Assembly: GCA_038373885.1 (NCBI GenBank)
Contig: JAWZYV010016015.1
Span: 62,001-126,000 of the forward strand
Origin: Cheiracanthium punctorium
Lineage: Eukaryota > Arthropoda > Arachnida > Araneae > Cheiracanthiidae
Direction: 5' to 3'
DNA length: 64,000 nt
Position numbers and translations under genes: made by a program. Under the pieces are notes generated by a model. That model was given only the letters and a program-made list of their open reading frames with translations, did no database searches and was not told where the DNA came from. Each line of letters starts with the position of its first letter. Within the stretch, counting starts at the first letter, position 1. This document shows positions 52,201 through 61,200 of this stretch, piece by piece.

Positions 52201-55200
52201 GTCATCGTAGCTAGAAACAGGGGAAAAAAATTGAAGATTCTATGCTCAATTATTTTTTGTTATCGCTCTGCTTTATTTGTACTATAGTTTTTCGACAAGT
52301 AGCCCCTAATTTTTTACTCCAGTGATAAACATTTGCACAGCTTTTGGTTCTAAATATTCACTATTCGCGAAAATAAAATGTATTACATGGAGACATCAAA
52401 TTTATTTTAGAAATTATGACTACGTTTAGTAAAACAATCTGGATAAAGGAACTGATTTGATGAGAATCCGCTTGGTTTTCTGAAAATAAACACAACGTAC
52501 TAATTATAGTAAAAGCCAAATTTTATTTTGAAAAGCGATACCATTATGTATTACACAACAAGTAAAAGGTGTTATTTAATTTAATTACTCAGCTGAAAAA
52601 ATAATTAAAGAACCTCATTTTATTACCTTTATAATTATTAAATGTTTTTAAAAGTTCCTTCGTATCTGAACTCAGTAAATCTGTCTCAGGGAACACAGAT
52701 ACCATTAAATTATTTTCATCTGATCTCAACCAAGGACACGAAATAAACTGACAGCTGATAAGCAGATAAATAGAAATTTCAATTGCAAAAGAGAACTATT
52801 GATACTTTCCTCTGAATTTATCAAAATACTTCTAAACATACATAGTGAAATAATATAAATTCAAAACAAAAATTCAAGAATTTTGTTTATTTTTTACAAA
52901 ACATAAGTAATTAAACAAAAACAAAAAATGTGACTAGTCGAATGCGTTTTAAAGTTGGACAAACCATATTACCAGCTGCGTAGCTCGACGTTGCGCAGAT
53001 GCATTAGGTGTTGAGTCACAATTCGCACAAAAAATTGTCATCTTATGTGGATCACTGATGGATTGTTCTGCTTTGTTTTTCACAAATATACGTATTTTAA
53101 AATAATATCAATGCTTTTTTTCTCATTTCTAACAGTATATAATTTTACTGTATAATGCTACCTTTACAGAAGCATTCTAAGTAATGTTTTCACTAATTAT
53201 ATTGAATCATATTATATCAATCTCAGTATAACTATATATATTTATATTTTATTTAGCGGACCCGCCAGCGTGATATTCGATTTTACATCATGCTTTGGAG
53301 TGTGCCACAAAACAGACATCTATGAAAAACACTCGAATAGTGTCTTTGTTTTGGGGGGTGGGGGATAAAATGTAGTCGGTATGTTAATTCAGGTCATAAG
53401 CTGTTTCCATTCCAAATATCATTCAAATCCGTTCAACCATTTTAGCGTGAAAGAGTAAAAAACATACGAACTCACAAACTTTCGCATTTATAATATTAGT
53501 ATGACTTATAGTAATGATTATTTCAATGTTGTGCTATTCATGTCCATGTACTTTCGTTTTACTCACTCTCTCTTTTTTAATTATTTATTTTTATGTATGT
53601 TTTATTTATTTAATTTTATTTGTGTTTATATTTTAGCATAACATCATGGTTTTACTATTCCCCCACGGAGACATTTTAGCGTCTTTTTAAACTCCGGTTT
53701 TCGTACACTTTCTTTCTTCTTTTCGAAAGGCAACTTCCTTCTCTTTTGTATTTATCTTAGTTTTCACTTTCCTGCTTGTGTGTGGGTTGGTGATTTTGCT
53801 TCTAAAGTAGACCCTTTATACCTTCCGAAACGTACCGATGGTTTCATTTTTACATAAGTGTTAGTTTTAAGAGCTTTATTTATTTTTATTATCATACCTC
53901 TTTCAAATGTAATACATACACATGCTACGTTATCGGTACTATTTCATTTCGATAGGTGACATACTCTTTTAAATGAGACTGAGTACTATGCAAACTAAGA
54001 TTAAGCTGAAAGTTAGACATGAATAAAAATAGTATACCGCTGCAAAAAAAGAAAATAATACGAATTAAATTAAGAAAAATAAGCTTACCTAAATAGTTAT
54101 CATCAGTGGCATTTTGAACGCCGCGTTGTAGTATATCTATATTACTGGCACCTGCTGGAATTTTTATCACAGTATTGTAACCTAAACAAAAATTGCAAAG
54201 AACAGTTTATATGCTTGAAAAACAAAGATTCACAAAATTTTCTTAATAAAAATTCGTGTAAAATGGAAAAAAAATCGCTTCGAAGCAATTAAAACATAAT
54301 CTGTATTTATTAAAACCTCTCCTATTCAGAACTGTTTACAGAAAAATAATTAGACACCAGGGATAGTTGTGTTTCTATTTTTTGAGATGAGAGAAACATT
54401 TAGAAGATAATTTTATATTATTTTAATAAAATAAAAAACTTAAATATTGTGATCGAGTACTTTTTAGGGACTGTATTGTTAAATATTTGACTCTTTAATA
54501 CATACATCAATTCTTGTTTGTTGTAAAGATGAAGATCGCCATTTACATACTTTATATTTGAACGATCTAGATATTTTTTTCGAAGTGTTATGAAATCATT
54601 TCAGCTATTTGATGTACATCAACGACAAATGACTTACACCAGGTGCACAAACTTTCTATTAGTCGAAATTGTTGACCTTTTCCGTATAATACTTTTAACT
54701 AGCCTCTCCAGTAAACATGTATAATTTCTTTTAAATTCTTGTAATTGTTTTACGTTCTTGTCTTTTAATTTCTTGTAAATGAATTTTAAAGAATTGCAGA
54801 TAAAAGAAAACCCTAAGCAGTTCAGAAGAGACATGAATAGGAAGATCGCTTTCCAAGTTTAGTGATCAATATTTCAAACTTCTGCTTCAGATTGCTGGTC
54901 ATATAATTTCCAGAAAAATCTGTTTGTTAGAATTTTTAAATCTGTAACTTAAGTTATGCAAGCAAGGGAAGAGGTGTTTTGACCAAACAGCTCAGCTGAG
55001 CGAAAGAAAGCAACCTAAGACTTTGATTCGCTGAACGGATTACGGAAGTATATAAAACTTCCGTAAATACAATAACAGTATGGAAATTTGAATTTCCGAA
55101 ACGAACATGATTATGTACAATAGACTCTCCTATAACACGCGTTCATATAAGACGGATTCTTATAACACAGAGGACAATATATATATTTGCGATCTTTTTC

Positions 55201-58200
55201 CTATGGCACGCTAAAAAAGATTCATAAACATGGTCAATGAATGAGACAGATATTTCTGCGTATTGCGTGTTAAGTCTGCTGATGATACTCATGCGCTTGC
55301 ATAATCTAATTAGTGACTCCTACAACATCGAACGTATCTACCGTGTTACGGGGGGGTATACTGTATTTTCACACATTTTTTGGCAACAAACTGAGAAATA
55401 TTGAACTGAGCAAAGCAATTTCTTGGGGGGGGTGGATTTTGAGGTGGAAAAACATGAAATTTCAAACTGAGCTCCATTGAGCTTAGTAGGCATGCTTAAG
55501 GAAATTATCTCTATCAGATATAACTAATGTAATTCTACTGTGAAAAAAACTGCACTGAAAATATAGCTGACGTAACCGTCGAATTTCAGGAGATTAAAAA
55601 AGCGTAGCTACAAAAAATTAAAACACATTTTGAAAAACAATTTCAAGTGCTTTAGAGGAAATATCTAAATTAGTTTATGAAAAATGAATTGATAGCTAAG
55701 TAAAATAAATAAAAATATATAAATACCCGTAGAGATGAAATTAAAAATTAACACATCCCCATTTTAGGCGTACGCAAAAACAATTTTTAATGCATTTCTC
55801 ATATTTTTTTACAGTTGAAGAAGTCTTATAAATATTTATAGATAAAAATATCTAAATAAAAATATCAATCAAAAACTAATTACTGTCAAAGCTGATTTCT
55901 GCGTGAATGGAAGAAATGTTTTAGTATTGAATAAAAAAAAAGAAAATTAACCTCTGACATATTACCTGAGGGTATTTAGATATTTTTTAAACGATGGCAA
56001 TTTACAAACAAGTAAGTGTATTAATCAATATTCAATATTTAGTTTTAATAACGAATCTTTTACATTTATTTAGCTTATAAGGACACATCGAATGTGAATA
56101 TGAAATTGAGTGATGTAATAAAGTTCTTAAAGTAAAATTCCCCATATTCAAGTAATACTATTACATACATACTTTGGGCCTACTTCTGAAAGTGTTCAAT
56201 AAGGAAAATAGGAGAAATTGCGTTAATAAAAGCTTAACACTTCGGTAATAACACACACAATGAATGTAGTATATTCGTTGATCATATAAAACTGTAAATT
56301 TATTTCTATTTACCAGAAACACACAGCAATTTATTTGTGGGTTTTAAATAAGAATCGGACAAGGTAAGATATTTTAAAAAAATAGGACAGTTAACATAAG
56401 AAAATTTGTTGGATAGTTTTTATTAAAACATCGAAGTTATGATTCACCAATGTATCAAACTTATAAAGACACAATGTGCTTGCGCTCGTTAAGAATCTCT
56501 CAAGGAATTTAGAGGGTTAGCTTATTAATACTTACGAAAAAAGGTATAGTTCATGTAAAAGAAATAGACAGGTCAAGGTAAATAGGTCAGTTGTACTGTT
56601 CTTTCAGTCTATCGTTCCCATAGAGATACCAGTACCTGGCAGAGAGATGCTAGAATTTTTTCCCTTTTTACTGACACTGTACGTCGGTCTACTACTTTAA
56701 CAACTAGAGACGACGGAAGTACTGTCGTAAAAAAAGGGGGGTGGTAGCAGCAAGGAACAAAACGATTTATCGTGACAGGCCATTTTCTTTTACATATATT
56801 ATAATATAATCTTTTCCATCTATTATAATATAAAATTTTGCAGACTGAGTTTAGACGGACACAGTAACCCCTGCATGATTTTAAAGGTGTTTTGTAAAAA
56901 TATATGGTAGATTAATGAACTGAACCATGTAATCTAAATTGTGTTATATGTTGCGTTTTTCCTCTACTGAACGAAAAGAAAAGGCAAAAGCTTCCTAAAT
57001 CGAAAAAAATTTTACGCACAAAATTGCTTTGACCCCAAATTCATTAGTAAATGCAATTAGAACATATGAATGTTCCATTTTAACAAAAATTGCGTCCTTT
57101 TAAATAAATAAATAAATAAACAAAATAAGTAAATAAATAAATAAATACGCATTTATTTATGTATTTATCAATGTAAAAAAGCGGTTCTCTAAATGTAAAT
57201 AACAAAATTAACCGAAAAAAGAGGCTGCAATACTTTCTCATTTTAAAAGTATGTATTCCGTTTTGATTTAATTCAAGAATTGATTTTTTCGCTTTTTATA
57301 AAAATGTAAGAACTGGTTTATATCAAATAGTTGATAGAAGTGAATTAGTTAATTAAAAAAAGTCTGACTGCAATTGCGGAAGCTTGAAAAAGCTTTTATT
57401 TTTAGGAAAAAAGTTAAACATAGTCATTTCTATTTAACGGCTAATTCATCACCTATTAAGAGTATTACACAAACCATATTTAATATGTTTTGGAGCGAAG
57501 GTCCCTCGCATAATGGTACAGCTGGATCCATTTCCTCCACACACACCACATGAATCCAGGACTTTCACAGAATTCAATATATGATCACATCCAGCAGCCT
57601 AATAATATAATAAATACATTATTTGCCCGACATAAAGATAAAAGAATTAATAAAATCATAAGTATGAAAACAAATTTTAAAATATTAATAAAATTGTAGC
57701 AGCCTGTTTTAATAATAATATTATCATTTTAATAATATTATATAATATTATTATTATTTTAACCGACGAATCCCACATTTCGATTGAATTCGATTGCAGG
57801 GGCTTTGCTAATGAAATGACTTAAATTGAGGTTGTCAAACATTTTAATAATTTAAATTGAATTTTGTTCAGAACACGTCTAACTGGAAGTAAATAACAAC
57901 TATGTATTTATTCTAGATATTCTTATATCTGTGTGGTAACTCGATATAGCAGTTACACCGTATTGGGCATTTAACATGTAAACTGTGTGTACATTAATTG
58001 ATCTGTCAGAAACCACTAAAAATTAGCTCTTCTATAGATGTACATAATCCTTATATTTAAAAAAATTATCAGCTAGTCTCTTTTATTGAAACTACGATGA
58101 GATACATTAACGTGCGATGATTTATCGTTTAGTTAGTTGTAAAGCACCCTTTGAAAAATGATGAATACAGCAAACACTTCTGATTTAATATTCACGAAAT

Positions 58201-61200
58201 ATTTATTATCGGTATATTAAGCTATATTCCATATTATCATAACAAATCTTCTATTTTTAAACACAAAATCAAATGTTATCATTACATAACTAATAAAATT
58301 AGAAGATTATGCTCGTGCCTAAAAATCAAAACAGTTCTTGTGGAATCCTATTTAAATCCTCCATGGTGCATCAGGAGAAAATACTTTGTTTATTTTAATC
58401 TCGTGAAAAAATACTTAACTCTAATCTCAAGGAGCTATTTAGAATCGCACAATTATGGATTCACTTTGATGTGGAATAAATTTTTGTGACAGAGTTTATC
58501 AATCTTACGCAGTTTCTAATTTATGATGCTACATTTCTGACTGCCATAAAAGAAATCCCAGTTAGTTTACTTTTGTAACGGAGTAGTATTATTACACTGT
58601 TGGCCATTCAAAATGCAACACCAAGAAGTACCACAGATATCACAGCAAAATATATTTGGGAGATAGCATGTTGTCCAAAGATCACAGGAGGCTGTATGTT
58701 CAATCATTTGAAGTGGGAAAGATTATGAAATCAGTATTGAGTGCTGCCGCCATTGCTGTGTATAACCACTGCTACACAGCTCAGCATTGAATCAAAGAGG
58801 CTTTAGACGTGTTGTTAGGGTATAGCAGTCCATGCTGATTGAACATATTGACTAAGTTGATTTGTTGTACCAGCAGGGGGATGTATCCCGGGGAAGTCGT
58901 TCTGCAACCACCGACTAGACGTTTTCGATAGGCGATAGATCGGGGGAACAAGGAGGCCGAGGCAGCAGTGCAATCTGATGAGTAACGAAGAAGTCTGGAA
59001 CATTGCGTGCTGCGTGCCATAAGAGGTCGCACATTATCCTGTTGGAATATGGCAGCCAGCAAGCTTTAAAAGTACGGGAGGGCAACGGGCAACACCTCAG
59101 AGATACAGCACTAGCTCGTCAGTGTAGCTGCAGTGCGTACTAAGGGAGTGCGGGAGTGGTATCCAAGAATACCCGAAATGAAAACAGCGGGTGCAGGAAC
59201 AGTATGGCGATGTATAAGGCAGGAGTTCATTAGTCTTTCCCCATGGTGTCCCCAGACTCTGAATCGACCATCGTGGTGCTGCACGCAGAAGTGAAGACTC
59301 CTCACTAAAAGCAAAGTCATTCCATTTGGTTGCCAATGTCCGTCGTTCATAATATCATTACCGGTGTAAACGCCTGTGGTTTTGACACAATGGTAAATGC
59401 AGCAATGGACACCTTGCGGACATTCCAATCTGCTGCAAACGACATCGAATGGCATGTGCAGACACCGACTGCTGGGGAATAGACCGAATTCTTTGAGATA
59501 TAGCGGCAGAGCGATCTAACATTGCCATGCGCACAATATGCCTGTCATTATGTGTGGTAAGATAACGAGGTGAGTGCAATCGGCCCAATCGGTCCGTCGT
59601 TCCCTCCTGCATCCAGCGATTACAGAACCGTATCACAGTTGCTTCGTTCTGTCCGACCCGATCACCGATTTCTCTGAAGGACAATTCCCAATGGCTATAG
59701 GCAACTGTTCTTCCTTGATCGAGCCCCACCAGTGGCATAGTGCATTGCGCACTGAACTGGAAGACGGAAGGTGCCTGGTTCGAAACCAGGTCGCGTCCGC
59801 CGACCTAACCGTTCGGTGTTTTCCGCGGTTTTCTCCAAAACTTAGCGTAAATACGGGTTAGAACCCCTTAGAAAGACCTCCACGGAGGGCACTCCAACCA
59901 CAGGCCTAGAGCCCTCGTGTAGATAATTGGCCTTAATCCTACAACAACAACTTCCTCGATCGAACTCCGGAACGTGCCGGAAAGAGACTGAGGAATACTG
60001 AAGCTGCTTATACAAAAGAAACGCACGAAAAAACAGGTGGCGCCAGCAGTGTGCGTCTTCGGTGAAATGTTAATCATTTGCACATCGCATCGCCGCAAAC
60101 GCATGGCGTTTATTTCCTATCATTTGAATGTTTCCTTCTTGGTGTTCCACTTTGAATGGCCAGCAGTGTACTAACGACGAAGTTGAAAAAAGAAAAATGT
60201 TTACAAATGACATTATGGGGGAACGTAATCCCACAATAAAGCATATGAACCCGAAAACAATTCTCCACACGAAATTAAATCAACGTAAAGAAATAAATAT
60301 CAAATATATCTTACCATGCATTTACCATTGATGCAGATATCAAATGTATCAGGTGCACATGTTGTTCCATCAATGACTTTTTCTTTTAGTAAATAATAAG
60401 CAGCTGTACCAGCAGCTCTGCAGTATAATTTACAACGATCTTTAACTTCTGCTGAAAAGTTTGAACATTACACTTAGTTTCATGAATTAAAACCATTACA
60501 AATTATGCGAGGGAAAAAAAAAAGTTTCGGCATAAATTTCTGATGCCGCTAAAAATGATACCCTGAATTGAGTGAAAGGAAAATTAAGCGTATATTTATG
60601 AAACAATACTATGTTTTTATTATTTTATTTAGGACATAAAATTAAATCAAAAAGAACATCAAACTATTCTTAAAGTATTGACAGCCATGCTTCATAGGAA
60701 TGTTTTGAACATTATATTCAGTAGGATAGGACATATGGTGATTTTAGGCTCGTTTTAAACAACATCTGATGATAATTTGGAAAATTACTGGTCGAAATTA
60801 ACGAAATAACGTTAAATCCAAATAACGTTGTCTGGCGCATTGATGTCAAAATAGTCAGTACATTTTATGAAGGTTGTAATTTTTTTATCAAATCATGTAT
60901 TTGTAAATTAAAACTAATTTCACAGAAAGAAAAATTTGATCTATTGTAAACACACGAGAGTTATATTAAGTGATAAAAATCAATATCCTCAGTGTAACTA
61001 GTCAACTTAGCATTTAATGCTTTGATTTTTAAATATGCGTTAGATATGGAAATAAATCTAACGCAAGAAGTTCCACTATTGTGGTAACCGGGTAAAGCTC
61101 AGCAATACAAAAATTCCCATTCCATTATTAAGTTCAATGAAAGCAATAAGACTGATGCATGCCATATGAGGTACAATTATTTAGATTACGCCCTGAAACG

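Noticed and set aside
59725..59800. tRNA gene
   Set aside because: The T-arm is good, but it is flanked by a target duplication and followed by a SINE body and an (ACA)n tail.
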